Assembly (NCBI GenBank): GCA_028015205.1
Contig: CM051518.1
Location: 30,098,001-30,162,000, forward strand
Direction: 5' to 3'
DNA length: 64,000 nt
Origin: Mytilisepta virgata
Lineage: Eukaryota > Mollusca > Bivalvia > Mytilida > Mytilidae
A program made the position numbers and the translations under genes. Below, piece by piece: positions 26,701 to 41,700 of this stretch (position 1 is the stretch's first letter; each line of letters opens with the position of its first letter). The notes under the pieces were generated by a model. It was not told the DNA's origin, ran no database searches, and saw only the letters and a list, made by a program, of their open reading frames with translations.

Positions 26701-29700
26701 TCCATAGCAACCGATAAAAAAGTCCCTAGCAACCATATATATTTGGGTTCAGGACCATAAAATTTACCTGATCAAGTCAAAATGGAAGGTCAAGAGTTAA
26801 TGCCATTGAAAAAGTCCCTAGCAACCATATCTTTTTGGGTTCAGGATTCTATATTTTACAGGTCAATATTAAGGAGAAAATTGCAACAGTATACATTAAA
26901 TAGCAAAAATAATCATTGATGCAAGATCTACACAAAATAAAACAGGTGAGCGATTCAGGCTCTTGGGAGCCTTTTGTTTCATTATAACTAAATGAGAGAA
27001 CTACCTTGTTAGTTAGATTTGGTGTAAGTTTAAAAATTTTATTTAAATTATTATTTTTTCTTAGGATTTTTCGAAGAGAGAGCTACTTTGTTGGGAAGAT
27101 TAGGAAGACACGAGCAAGCTCTAGGAATTTATGTACATATATTGCGAGATGATAATTTAGCGAAAAGGTTTGTTATGCTAGACTAGATTTTGTCACTTAT
27201 TTTTGTCTCGCCTGCGACAAAAAGTCACGAAGGAGAGATATAGGTATTACTTTCTGGCAGCGAAGTAAACTTTTTAAAAACTTTAATTACTTTGCACACA
27301 TAATACCTATAATTAAGACTTTTGGTCCAGAGATACCTTTTTGTATAAGTTTGCTGCAGTATACTTGTCTTGTGACCATGACCATGTTTTCATGGTTCAC
27401 TGACTTCATATTAACATAAATGTGAAATTTGTGTCCCAAGTTTTTGGGTTAAATCCATTTCTCAGCCACTGTAATACCTAGGACTACCATATTTGGTCTA
27501 TAGATAGTTCTTATTGGGTACATGCCAGTCTGATAGCCTCTAGTTACAAATAAGACCATTCCTCATTAAATGTTATAAATGTATTAAGATCCACTATATT
27601 TGATCGGTAGATAGTTTTTGTGTCGCCTGCGGACACATAGGGATCACTATCTGTCGTCTTGCGTTGTCTTGCGTCGTCTTGCGTCGTCACACTTTTCTTC
27701 TAGCCTCAACTACTCGTAAACTGCTCAAAGGAATTTGATGAAAATTTCTCAGTGCATTAACCTTAATGCACAGGTGTGCATATATATTTCATTTTTAGAA
27801 AATTTTAAAGTAAAAATTGACATTTTTGAAAAAAAAGGGGGGGGTCAAAACTTCTATCCTCAACTACTTCATAACCGCTCAAAGCAATTTGATGAAACTT
27901 TCTCTGTGCATTAACCTTAATGCAAAGCTGTGCATATATATTTCACTTTTAGATAATTTTAATATCTTTTGTAAAAATTGACGTCCGCAGGCGACACATT
28001 GTCTTCCTTGGAAGACTCATACATTTTTGGTGGGTACATATCAGTCTGAGACCTGTCAGTTGACATTGGACACAGTTGTAGGCTTGAATGACGTGCATGA
28101 GATTTTTCAGACAAATGTTTCCTGACCATAACTATTTCTTTTAACGTATTTTCCTTTGACTTGCAATGTCTGGTATCAGATAATCTTTAATTCTGTGTCC
28201 ATGTGCATACTCAGGAGACATTTAGTGTGTCCACTCTTGTTTCCATTTTTTTCCTTAGCCTCATTAAAGTGTAAGATGCCAAAGTTTATTTATATAAAAA
28301 AAGAGGTAGAATAATACACAGCTTTGTAATCATTTTGAATTCTGGTAATGATTAAATGTTTGCAACAGAACAAATTGTACCAACAATGTGTAGTTAGTTC
28401 CTATCAGTACATTGTTTAACTCCTAATCAGATGAATTATCATTTATTTCAGATACTGTTTAAATTATTTTGATAGAGGACGTGAAGGAAATAAAGATGTA
28501 AGTGTTATTGTATTGTATATAGAACACATCATTTACAGTGTTTGGTATTGATCAATTTTCAGTTAATAATTGTCCCCTGCTCAACGGAGGGACTTAATAA
28601 TGGTCTTCGTCCATCTGTCTGTCCCAATAACTTTGTGTACCCAACTCCTCTGAAACTATGGGGCAAATTGAGTTTATAGTTTGCTGGAATGTTACCTATG
28701 ACCTGATTTTCATGGTTCACTGACTTCATAAACATGAATTTAAAATCTGCGTCCAAGTTCTGTGGTTAAATCCATTTCTCAGCAACTGTAATACCTAGGC
28801 CAACCATATTTGGTCTATAGATAGTTCTTAGTGTTTATATGCCAGTCTGACACCTGGCTTGGGACCTTGACCTCTATTAATTGCTCGAGTGACTTTGTCA
28901 CTTTTTCGTTGTTAAGCCCATTTCTTAGAAACTGTAATACCCACCGTATTTGGTCAATAGATAGTTCTTGGTGGGTACATGTCAGTCTGAAATCTGCCTT
29001 TTGACCTTGACCTCAATTTTATGCTTGAAGAACCGGCATAACATTTTCATGGTTAAGTACATTGCCCAGAAACTAGAGTACCTAGACCCACCATATTTGG
29101 TCAATAGATAGTTCTCGGTGGGTACATGCCAGTCTGACACCTGGCTTGGGACCTTGACCTCAATTTCATGCTTGAGTGACTTTGTCACTTTTTCATGGTT
29201 AAGTCCATTTCTCGGCAACTAGAATACCTACACCCACCATATTTGGTCAATAGATAGTTCTTGGTGGGTACATGTCAGTCTGACACCTGGTTTGGGACCT
29301 TGACCTCAATTTCATGCTTGAGTGACTTTGTGAATTTTTCGTGGTTAAGTCCATTTCTCAGAAACTGTAATACCTGTACCCACTGTATTTGGTCTATATA
29401 TAGTTCTTAGTGGGTACATGCCAGTCTGACTCTTGTCTCTGGACTTTGACCTTAATTGCATGCTTGAGTGACATATTTTCGAGATAACATCCATTTCTCA
29501 GCAACTTTAATACCTAGACCCACCATATTTGGTCAATAGATAGTTCTTAGTGGATACATGTCTGTATGACACCTGCTTTTTGACCTTGACCTCAATTTCT
29601 TTTAATGCATTTTCATTTGACTTACAAAATGTCAGGTATCAGATAATCATTATTCTGTGTCCATGTGCATACTCAGGCAAGACTTGTAGTGTGTCCACTC

Positions 29701-32700
29701 TTGTTTAATTTATTATATGATTTTATTATTTTAATTATTTCATGTATCCTTGTGGCATTGGTTTATTGTGTTCAATTCCCCTGACTTTGTTTTTTCCTTG
29801 GACTTCAAATTTTTGGACTTTTCCCACTGTTTTATCATTTTCTGAATTCTTTTGCTGATATTGTATGATATGGATACTTTGTGGACAAAACTCCTGAAAC
29901 TACTTTGCAGATTTGGTTTGATATTTTGCAAGAATGTTACCTATGAAATGACAATGATCACACTATACCGCCAATTATATTCAGCAATTTTTACAAGAGT
30001 TATGGGACTTTTGTTTTTTTGTATCACATTATTTCATCTGCGTACCTTATGGAGGCAACTCCTCTGAAACTGTTGGGCAGATTTGATTTATATATTGCAG
30101 GATTATTACCTATGATATGACGATGATCACACTACCGCCATTTTGATTCAGATATTTTTTACACAAATTATGAGACTTTTTTTTTATTTTATCACATTGT
30201 ATTATATGCATACCTTGTGGACACAATTCCTCTGAAACTACTTAGCAGATTTGGTTATAATTTGCAGGATTGTTACATATGACAAACTTGACCACCATTT
30301 TAATTTATTGATTTTGATTGGATTTTGATAGGAGTTATGGGACTTAGTTTATTATTAGGGCCGTGCCACTTAGTGGCAGTCCTCCTATAGTGATCAGTCT
30401 ATCTGACCTTGAATTTGCCCATCCCTCGGTCCATAACAAATCGTGTCCGCTCTATATCTTGAGAACCTTTATGATTTCAAGTTTATACTTGGCATGGATA
30501 TTCACTAGCAGAGGGTGTGTCACAATGTATGTACAACTCTGTAGAAAAAGTTGAGAACCCATGTCCTATGGTACACTCTATAATTTGAGAATGGTTTGAA
30601 GTAAAGTGAAGATATTTGGCATGGTTTTTCACCACTGTCAAAAAGGGTGTCACGATTATTTTGCAAATATCTAGGTCAAAGGTCAAGGTCAATAACTGAG
30701 GTCAATTGTGGGAACCCCATGTTCTTTGGTAAAGATTGTGATACAAAGTTTTGACCACAACTTATTTACTGCAGGGCCCAAAGAGATGGATTCCATCTCC
30801 TTGATGTTTGAGACTGTTCGTTGGTTGCTTTCATATTTTTTAGGATTGTTGGTGATGATGTGTAGTTGACCATACTATCCCACAATTTTGATTCGACAGT
30901 TTTGTTATTAGTTATGGGATTTTGATAATTTTTCACCCAATTATAACTTATAACGTCTTGCAAATGCTACTCCTTGAAACTGTTTGCCATGACTCGAACT
31001 ACTGATGCCTCGAACTAATTTTACAGACCCCTTCGAGTTCGAGAAATCGAGATTCTACTGAATTTTTAATGTTAGTTTGAAAAAGAGAGAATTTTAGAAT
31101 AGCTATTAGGTCTTATTATGAAGGAATTCTTAAAGAAAGTATGGGAGACAAACAGATGACCAAATTTATTTTGTATGAAAATTAAAATTTTTTGAGTACA
31201 CAACAAAATGGATAACAGCAAAGGTCTGCATTATTAAAATGACAAACACTGCAAATGATTAATAATAATTAGGGTTCATCATGTGGCCTTCAATTATGAT
31301 CAACAACCGATCCAAGCACAAGGCAAAATACCCGTGTGTAAATCAAAATCCCATTTAAATATTTACTCTTGAAAAAGCATATCCATGTAGATTTCTTGTA
31401 CATATTCATAACAGTAATAATTTTGTTTCATTTCAGGTATATTTTTATTTATTAAAAATGTATCTCCAGCCTCCTCCATCTTCATCACTGGGGATGTCAG
31501 CTAGTCAGGGTGTTAAACCTAAACAAAATATAGATGCAGCATTAAGACTAATGGAGGAACATGCTACAAAAATTGATGTCTCTAAAGTAAGATTATCTTA
31601 ATGCAACTACTTGCTAAGTTAGTGTGCATAAGTAGAAGCCTTTGGGAATTTATCTGGTCATAGCAAAGTTTTAGATGGTGGTCCTGTTGGTTGAAATGAA
31701 AAATCGCCTAATTATATACTTCATGGGTAAAAATAAAGTATAAATCATTTATTATGAAACAGCAGACAATGAATTTACTGCCAAAATTCCTTCCACCACT
31801 TAGTCCCGTAACACACGAATGTCCGCTGTCCTACTAATTTAGCTAAAGGAGTATTCCACTAGTGCAACTAATTGAAGGTGGTTATAAACCTGCTACAGTT
31901 CTATAACTTCAAATGTACACAAGGAAGCCTGTCACACCTTCCTCACTTCAAGACTCACTGACTTAATAATGCAGTATACCAAATTCAACCTATTTGCTAA
32001 CTAGCCCTTTTTCATAGCCATGGTTTTTAGCTCACCTGGGTAAAAGCACGGGTGAGCTTTTGCCATCACTTTGCGTCCGTCGACCATCAGTCACATTTCA
32101 CATTTCCATCTTCTTCTAAAAAACCACTGAACCAAATGGAACCAAATTTGGCAGCAATGTTCCTGGGAAGGTCCTTTACAGAAATTGAAATTTTTGTTCC
32201 GATTGAATATTCAACATGACTGCCAGGCCCAATAATGTGTTCTGATTGGCTGAAATTTAAAAAATCTTTTTGTCAGAAACCACAATAGCACTTCTACTTT
32301 GCAGGAATGTTCCTTAGATGGTCTTCTACCAAATTTATAATTTTGGTGCCGATTTGAAATCCAAGATGGCCTCCACCATGGGACATAGTTAACAGGACCT
32401 TATGAGAAATACATATAAACAACTTCTTCTCTGAAAACATTTGACAGATTGAATTGATGATATGCCTGAATGATTGTATGATGGTCCTGTACCAAATGTA
32501 TAATTTTGATGCTGATCAGAAATCCAAGATGGCTACCACTGCAGGACATAGTTAACACAGGACAATTCAATATAATTATTCAATAATACTACGTTTTGCA
32601 TTTTCCCGCTCACAATTTTTACCTTTGACTTTGAAGTTTTCAATGACATAAGCTAATTAGTGTCAGCTTGGGATCGTTAAAATCTTAACAGTTATATAGC

Positions 32701-35700
32701 TTAAGGGCAATTAACACTTATTTAATCACTGTTTAGTGCCATTAAGTACTAATTACAGATGTAATCAATCAAGGGAATGATGTATTCTTTTGATCACAAG
32801 TGGCAATTGGGTCGTACAAGAGTTCTGCGAAATTTCAACATGTTCAAAAATATAGCATATCGGTTGAAACAGATAGCCTGAATGATCTAAGATGGCTGCC
32901 AGCAGCGGACCCTATGGAAAATACAAACAAAAATCTTCTTCTATAGAACCACTGAATGGATTGAAACCAAACATAGCATGAATGTGCCTTTTGATGAGCT
33001 GACCAAGTATTGTTACTTTGATGCTGATCTGTCATCCAAGATGGCCACTAGCGTGGACATTAGTTTAACATAGGACCCTATGGGAAATACATACAAAAAT
33101 CTTCTTCTAGAGGACCACTGAATGGATTGAAGATAAACATAATATGAATGTTCCTTTTGATGTGCTGACAAAGTGTTGTTACTTTGATGCTGATCTGTCA
33201 TCCAAATGGCTGCCAGTGGGGAACTTAGTTTAATATATGACCCTACGGGAAATGCATACAAAAATCTTTTTCTAGAGAACCACTGAATGGATTGAAAGCA
33301 AACATGGAATGAATGTTCCTTATGAGGTGCGAACAAAGTGATGTTACTTTGGTACTGATCTGTCATCCAAAATGGCAGCCAGTGGGGGACTTAGTTTAAC
33401 ATAGGACCCGATGGGAAAAACATACAAACGATTTCTTCTTTAAAATTACTGAATGGATTGAAACCAAACACGGCATGGATGTTAATCTCAATGTCCTTTA
33501 GCAATGAACAAATGGAAATATCAGGTCAGTGATACAGGCTCCTGGGAGCCTCTGGTTTCAGTGAGGGACCAATGTAACAGTAGAGTAGGATTTAACTACA
33601 ATATTCCTGCCACCTCCCAGGCACGATACTTCACCGTTCTACCAACTGAGATAAAATAGTACTTATTTAGTGAAATTGGTCTGCTGTGTAAAAGCCTGAG
33701 TGGCAGCAGGAATTTTGGGGTTAAAATCATGCTCTACTGATATATTTTTTTATTCATGATGAAATCTGATATTCTTACTGAAATTAAAATTTCAGGCTGC
33801 TTTCAATCATCCAGTAATTTTAAAGAAAAATATATGTAGTAAAACAATTTAAAAATATTTTGAATAAATGCTAGAATGCAATGAAGTAAGGTCTTAAATC
33901 ATTTTTAGTTTTAACCCACTATTCATTTTACAGTCATTGGAACTTTTACCATCCAGTATCAAGGTTTTTCAGATACTGACTTATTTAGAAAAGGTTATGG
34001 AACATCAAGCTACTAGAAAAAGAAATTGTCAGGTCTTAAAAAGTATGCTGTATGCTGAAAATCTCCAGGTAATGAAAATGGCAAGATATAATTTAGCATT
34101 ATTCTAGTTTTGTTTTTTATTTTTTTATTTTTTTTATTTCAATGTCAAATATTTTTTGGTAATAAATTGAATTGCAGGTTCTTTGAATATTAGTATAGCA
34201 GTCTTTAACATAAATGTAAAGTTTTTATATTGCATATATATTGTGTTCATTTTACATATTATGAATTAACTTATTCTATGGTCAGAACACAAATTAAAAG
34301 TGTGATATATTTAGAGGGAAATAGTGGCCGGGTTAGTTTGTCCTTAATACTAATTATGATAATAGTACAAAAGGTATGTGGGGTAAATGCCCATGAGGCA
34401 AAAAAACCCAATATAAGCAGATACCAAAATTCACAATCCTATCAAGACTTATAGTTTTGAGTTCCAACCTGACTAGCAGTGGCGTGTGTTTAATTCTCAT
34501 CTTGATTGAGAACCAGTTTTTCTCTTAGTGTATATATATGTTGAGCTATCAAAATCGCTTGGTTTTCATTATTTTAAAACTCTTCACATATGAATCTTCT
34601 CTGAAACCACTTGCCAAATGGAAACCAAACTTGGCAGCAGTGGTCCATAAGTACTTGTAGTGCTCTTTCAGGATTATATCTAACTGGCCAATATGGCTTG
34701 CACATTTAAACTTACCTTGTTGTTCCAACTCACAAAACAAACTTACCAAACAAATTCTAGTATAGGACCTATGAACATTTGGCTTAAGGATATTTTTGTC
34801 TGAAACTACAAAAACAATTGGAAAAACTTGACAGTGATCACCCTGCATTGGCAGTCACAGCCAAACTTTTAAGTTATCAAATTAAATTTATAATTAATAG
34901 TCCAGTAAGTTGATATTAGCAAGGGACCTGCATTAGAGAGTTTTGTTTGTTTCAGGATAACATTCTGAAGTATACGTTCTTTTCTATTTGAAAAGAGGAG
35001 AGAAAAAGTATTTGAGACTAATTGTCTTATATGAAACTATAATTTTATTTCTAGGTTCATGAACAAAGAATGTTTTATCAGAAAGCTAAAGTTGTTTTGA
35101 ATGATGAGAAAACATGTAAAGTCTGTAAGAAAAAACTAGGAAATAGGTATGATTAATTGTTTTCATCGTTACGGTCAAACTATGGTAGCTCGAACTTGGA
35201 TCGCTTGAAAAACTTCAATGAATCGAACAATTTTGAAAGTCCCATCAATTTTCATTTCATTTTCATGTTTTAAAAAAGCCCTGCTTTCTCAAAAGTCGAA
35301 CAAAAAAAATGTGTTTTACCATGGAAAACTTTAACTCAGTAATTAAATGGACAAGTGTGTGACCTAGATGTGTGTCTAACAATCACAGGTGTTGTAAAAA
35401 TAGATCAGTCTGACAGGTAAATGTTCACTCTTCTGTGTAATAAAGATATCATAATAGATACTAATCAATGATTAACCTATTTAATTTTAATAAAAAAATA
35501 TGTTATGGTAATGATGAGTTGAACCTAATCATATATGATAAGGATCTGGCTATTTTCCCTTCTTGAATAAACTTTAGTAACTAAAACAGATTTCTATGGT
35601 CAATTGGATTTGGAGCAATCGAAGTTCTACTGTACTAAAGTTACGTCTTATATAGTTAGATGGCTATATGTGACTTTTTTAATATTTGTGTTCTTTTGTA

Positions 35701-38700
35701 AAGACTGGGGGGTCATATTTGATATATGATAGTACAAGGTGATTTATTTTAATTTTTTCAATTTTCTGTTATATCTTGAAAACAATTATAGCAAGCTTTA
35801 TTCTAAAATAACTGTATTATTAGACTGAGAAAAGTTGCATGTTTGCATTAAATTTTGAATAATTCATTTAGAAAGGTTTGTAAGTTCTATTATTGGAAGA
35901 ATATACTTTTTAAGTGAAAGACTTTTTATAAATGGGTTTTGCTATGGTAAAATCTGCTTTTTAGTCTGACAATGCACAGCAGTTGAGCAGACTAGTGGGC
36001 AAGTAGCTCCATCGGATGGGGACGGAAAATGGCGTGTTAAGGGAGAGCAACGCCCTTAGCACGTTAAAGACTCCTCTGTAGATGTCGAAAAATAGTAGGC
36101 TAAAATGCCGCTACAGGGGCCGCCGTCGCACCCGCCAAGTGGAGAGGGATTAGTTTAAGTTGATATAACTTCTTTCCCAATCCACTATAAATAAATAAGT
36201 TGTTTCCCAATCCACTATAAATAAATAAGTTTAAGCTAAGCAGCTCAGGACAATAATGAATAAAAGCCCAGTTTGATGTCAGTTTGACAGCGCATTTATT
36301 TTATATCACAGAAATATGCATGTTAAATATGGAGATTTTTTGGTGAAACAGCATTTGGTTGTTTGAACCTCGGAATTTCAGGATAAACAACCCAGATAAT
36401 ACATTTTTACAGCACTAAAATAATAACTTAAATCACAGGCAAGACTCACGGTTTTAAGGAATTGTTGTGAATTTTTAAGGCAGTAACAGCCATACGAATA
36501 ATATTTATATTTTATATTATATTAAATAGATGCCTCTTTATAAGGCCATAAATTTCAATTAACCGTGACCTGACTTGAGCAATTAAAAAAATATATGATC
36601 TGACTTGAGCAATTAAAAAAATATATGATCTGACTTGGGGAAACAATTGAAGTAACAAAATTTAATTGCCAAAGCAAGACCATTGCCTTTTTGACAATAT
36701 CAACATTTGGTTAAGATTAGAATAATCTATCCTCAAGATAGTAATAAAATTGATTTATGGTTGATGCATTTCATTTTGATGAAGATTACATGGCACTGTG
36801 TCACAAGGCAAGGTCAACTGACTTTTATGCTCTCTAAAACTTTTGGGGAACATGTAATTAAGAAAAAATTCATTGGTGCCATGTTCTATGGTTATTTTAA
36901 CATGGGTAGGCATTATATTTGTTTATATTTTACACCAAGCATTAGTGAGGTGTAAAATATTAACAAAAATAGTTCCTTCCCATTTTATAATAACCATATA
37001 GAACATGGCAACAATGAATTATTTCGATTCTAATATGACAATATGCATCATTTTTGTAATCAAAGCAAACCCTATAAGGCTTCATATATGGGCAGTCATG
37101 TTGATTTTAACAAGGCAATCACTTTCACAGAAAAACATAAAATGTCTTTAAACAAACAAAATAAAATACCAGCATTCAAGATCCTGTACGATGTATGATT
37201 TTCTGTTTGAGTGTCGATCTGGCATCATTTGAGTGTATGACGTTATACCTTGGATTGTGACATCGCACTTTTGACTTTCGCACCATTTTGCGTGACATTT
37301 ATCATTATTGTATTTCGACCTTTGCTATTTATAAATGTTCGTAAAGCAATAAATGTAAGATAGATTCAGTGAGATGGAAGAATATAACTTTGAAAATTTA
37401 TTTTATCAACAAAATCAAATAGTTTAGTGATTTCATGTGTGCTTCACGCTTCACGTCAACAATGCATTGTGCACATGTGTCAATAATAAGTATTCTATTT
37501 AGAACACGGTTGTTTTTCTATAGCGATAGCGGCAGGTCATATTACAATCACTTCTTTGTCTTGTCTGTCTGTTCATTCATCTAAAACAAACAGTTTCAAG
37601 ATAATAAAATTTTATTTTGTATCAACAACCATCTCCCTACTTTGGAAGAAGTACCCGGTATTATTAATTGGCTCAAGACCTGCAATGAACTTTGACCTGA
37701 GGGATACAAAAGAAGTCCATTAAAAAAATTATAATTGCACCATGATATATGGACCTACTGTAACAAAACCAACCATGATAACTGAATAACTAGTGTTGTT
37801 TTAAAGGCGTATTTACCTGAGACATTTGACATAGAAATATTGAAAGGATTAAATGAATAAAACCGAGAAAAATTTTATTCTACATGGAGAGCATGAAAGA
37901 GGTACATTTTACTTTGCGGAAGGAGACTTTTTTACCATTGCTCGTGATTTCTCAAATTACGGAAAAAGTAGACTGACTTCACACCCTGAGATTTTAACTG
38001 GATATGTGCCATTGTATGGCGATCGTTTTGAGCCATCTCCCATGTTTCAACGAAACGTACAGACTTAATGGCAGCCTATTATTTCATGACTTCTGTAACA
38101 GGAAAACAATTGCGCGGCTTGACCCAACTATAAAATACAGACTAACTTTTGTTTTCACCATTGTAATTATCAATACTATTCCCTTAGAAACTATCAGCAG
38201 AATTGATAGTTGCAGGATGATCGTTTTAATTGGCCTCACTACAGATTTTTTCTACATCAGCATTAGTATCATTAACCATTAGGTATAGATAAGGTTGGAT
38301 GTTATATCTGGCTGTCCATCCAAATTTTGTATTTGTTTTTCCCGAAGGAGGGGAGGATATACTGGTTTACCTCTGTCCGTCTGTCCTTCCATCACAAAAT
38401 GTTTGGTCGCAAAATTCTGAGCAACTACAGTCCACAACTAATTCTCAGTTGGTGTGACGTATGACCATGATGAGTTGTGAAGTGTGTATCAATTTGTTCC
38501 TGTGACACATCTACTTTCTGTTTAACATATATTTTTCCCCGTTTGGCCAATGGAAATGTTTGGTAACAAATATTTTCAGCAACTACAGGCATAAATAATT
38601 CAAAGTTGGTGTGGATCATGTCCATTATGAGTTTACCAGTGCTTAACAATTTGTACCTAAGACACATCTACTTCCTATTTAAATATGCTGCCATATATTT

Positions 38701-41700
38701 TTCACCATAAGGACTACAGACATTTTTGGTCGCAGAATTGTCAGCAACTATGGGCCACAACTATTTTATAAATGGTGCAAATCCTGACTGATGAGTTGTA
38801 AAATAGCTACCTATTTTGTACTTGTGGCACATCAACTTCCTGTTTTAAATTAATGATGCCAGCATACATATTAAATATGGAATGTTTCGTCAAAAAATAA
38901 AATTCTCAGCAACCATGACCCACAACTATTTTATAAATGGTATGAAGCATGATGGGTTGTAAGGTGGTACCATCTACTTCCTGTTTAACCATGCCTACTT
39001 ACATTTGTTTTCTTCTTCAACTATGCCATCTTTAATTTTGGACCCATAAAAAATGTCTTTGAGCAGGGGTATTTGTAAGCTCTAAGCTTACAGCTCTTTC
39101 ATTTATATTTAAGATTGTGGTTACTGGTGAAATAATCAGGAACTACTTGTCGTCAGTTATCGATTTTTTATGTGCAGTTGAATAGCAAGTTTACTTCACC
39201 TGGCCCTAAAGACCATGTGAGGTGGCATACTTGGTGGCTATGATGGCACATAAGTTTGCATTGAAGACTACATGCCAATATTAACCATACAAGGAATAGT
39301 GTATGAAAAGGTTCTGATCAGCTAAGCCTTCATATACAAACAATATTAAATATGCAGTATACTATTTGATTCATTATCCAGGTGAGTGATTGAGGCTCAC
39401 TTGAGCCCCTAATCATATTTTTACACATTTTTTATCCAAAATTATCAAGAATGCAATTATGCTATGTAAGAGATAAGATTTTGAAATTAACAAAGAATCT
39501 TAAAGAATATGAGGAGTTTCGGGCGATGATAACTTTATACTATTTTGGTTAGTGTTGTAAAGTTTGTGATATGATTATATAGTGCGGCTTCAACTGACTT
39601 TAAAATTTTTTGTATGTTTCAATTTTGATAAGATGACAGAAATGAATGGAGTTATGATTTTGATATTAGTGAGACAACATCATTGAAATTATATCTAAAA
39701 AATATTAAAAGGGGTTTTCATACAGCTTTCAGCACAGAACACTGCTTAAGGTTTTTAAAAAAACAACTGAAGAAATTGAAACTACAGAATGCTTTAAATA
39801 ATATCTATAAAAAACTATAAAAGCTGAGATAAAAGTTTAATGATAACATAGTGATATTGATTTTAAAAATCAGTGTTTTAACACGAGGAATTTATGTAGC
39901 TTTGGAAAATTACCATTCCATTGAGAGTATTTAACCTTAGGCCTATGACTGAAATTTGTGCATATTTAACTTTTGTCAACAATGATTAAGTCTGTTTCTC
40001 AGTAACCAGAAGTATAATATCAATAAACTGTAACATGCATAATCATTGTAATGTGTACATTCCCATCTGTCACCCGACCATGATTTCATTTTCATGCTCC
40101 AGTCATCCTGACTACATTTGGTAGATCAACTATATTGTAAATTTATTATGCTGATTAATTATTTCATTGACTCATTAATGAAAATTATAAAGTCAGTTTC
40201 TTGTTAAAAATATGGTGACCATCAATAGGTGTTTAATTCAGGGTGGCCCTACTTGACCTCTTCCTTTTTCACACTTTTCAAAAATTATGTTATATTTTCG
40301 TCCACTTCAGGCATGACTGTAATATTTTTTTCTGTCTATGGAAAATAACCTCAACCACCCTGTTCGCCCAAAATAATTCATGTAGCCAGCTATTTTAAAG
40401 TGTGCATGCACCTACAATGAGGTTATTTTCCAATACTCTATAAACATAATTACAGTCACTCCTTATAATTTAATCTCAAAAGTTTTTTATAACAAAACAG
40501 TTGAAAGAAAAATTAAATATGATAGACAAAAGAAAGTTAACCAATCAGAAAATGTGTAACATTTAATATTGACTTATGTTATTTGAATAATTTACACTTG
40601 CACAAATGTGATTTCATATGAAAAAGCAATGAATTTTCATTTCCATATAATTTCCAACAAATACATTGTCAATTATCCAAAATCAATTATATTTCCTCCA
40701 GTGATAAATTGATCTTCATGAACATTTAATCAAATATCTATAATTATACCATAATTGACTTAAGTATCTTGTGTATTGCAGTGTTTTATGGTTTTTAAAG
40801 CAAGTAACATGATAAGAATTAGGTTGACTAGGGTGAAATCAATACTAAAATTTTAGTTTATTGCCTGGGTGCAAAATATAACTTTTGTTGTAAGTTGAAT
40901 GATTATTCCTTGAAAGATCTAGGAAAAAGAGACATGATAATCTTTGTTTATTATACATGTACTTCTATTGATTTTTTTTATGACTAATGCCCTGTTTAGT
41001 TGTCTCCCAATGCTTTGTTGGAGGCGACTCTAGAAATGAATGTCGTGTTGTATGCAAGTGTATGTTGTATGGTAACTTAGTCAAGCTGTATAAAGGAACA
41101 TATTAGCTGATTCTTGCCAGAGTTATTCCCCCTTTTCAAAATTCAAATGTACTCCTATGATACACGTGCAACATATAAACAACTGAACGAAAATAAGGAG
41201 CAGGTGTGGAGAACTAATTTTAATCAGATTGTGGATGATAACTTATGAATGAAATGTCAGATGTTGTATATTTTTTGAAATATCAATATCAAGTTCAATA
41301 ATGAAAATTTTGTGATGATTCTAACCTGTTGGCAGCAGTCTTCTGTAGACAGTTAGGTTACCAAAATGTTCCCCCATAAAAAATACAGGTTTATGAAAAT
41401 GGAAAAACTTCTTAAAATTCATTTTTATAAGGCTGCAAATATTTGTGGTTGTATTATGATATACCAATGTCTTTTTTCCGTCCATCAACACTTTGTACCA
41501 TAACTCAAAATAATGATGAAAGAAAGCTTCCTTTCGATTTTGACAATTTTCAGTTTTCTCATTCTGGAGTTATGAGACTTAGATTGTCCAAATATAAGCA
41601 ATTTTTCACAAGTTATGCACTAACTCGAGTATGCCTTGACTGATTTTCTTCAAACTTTAACATAACATTAGGATTGATTGAAGAAAGCTCCCTTTCAATT

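Noticed and set aside
32844..33366. Minus-strand open frames of 63 and 117 codons with repeating peptides
   Set aside because: Generated by the 166-bp core repeat of the element at 32029-33558.
37853..38068. 71-codon open frame in the last VPS39 intron
   Set aside because: Reasonable composition, but no recognised family, no splice context and no VPS39 similarity; kept only as a note.
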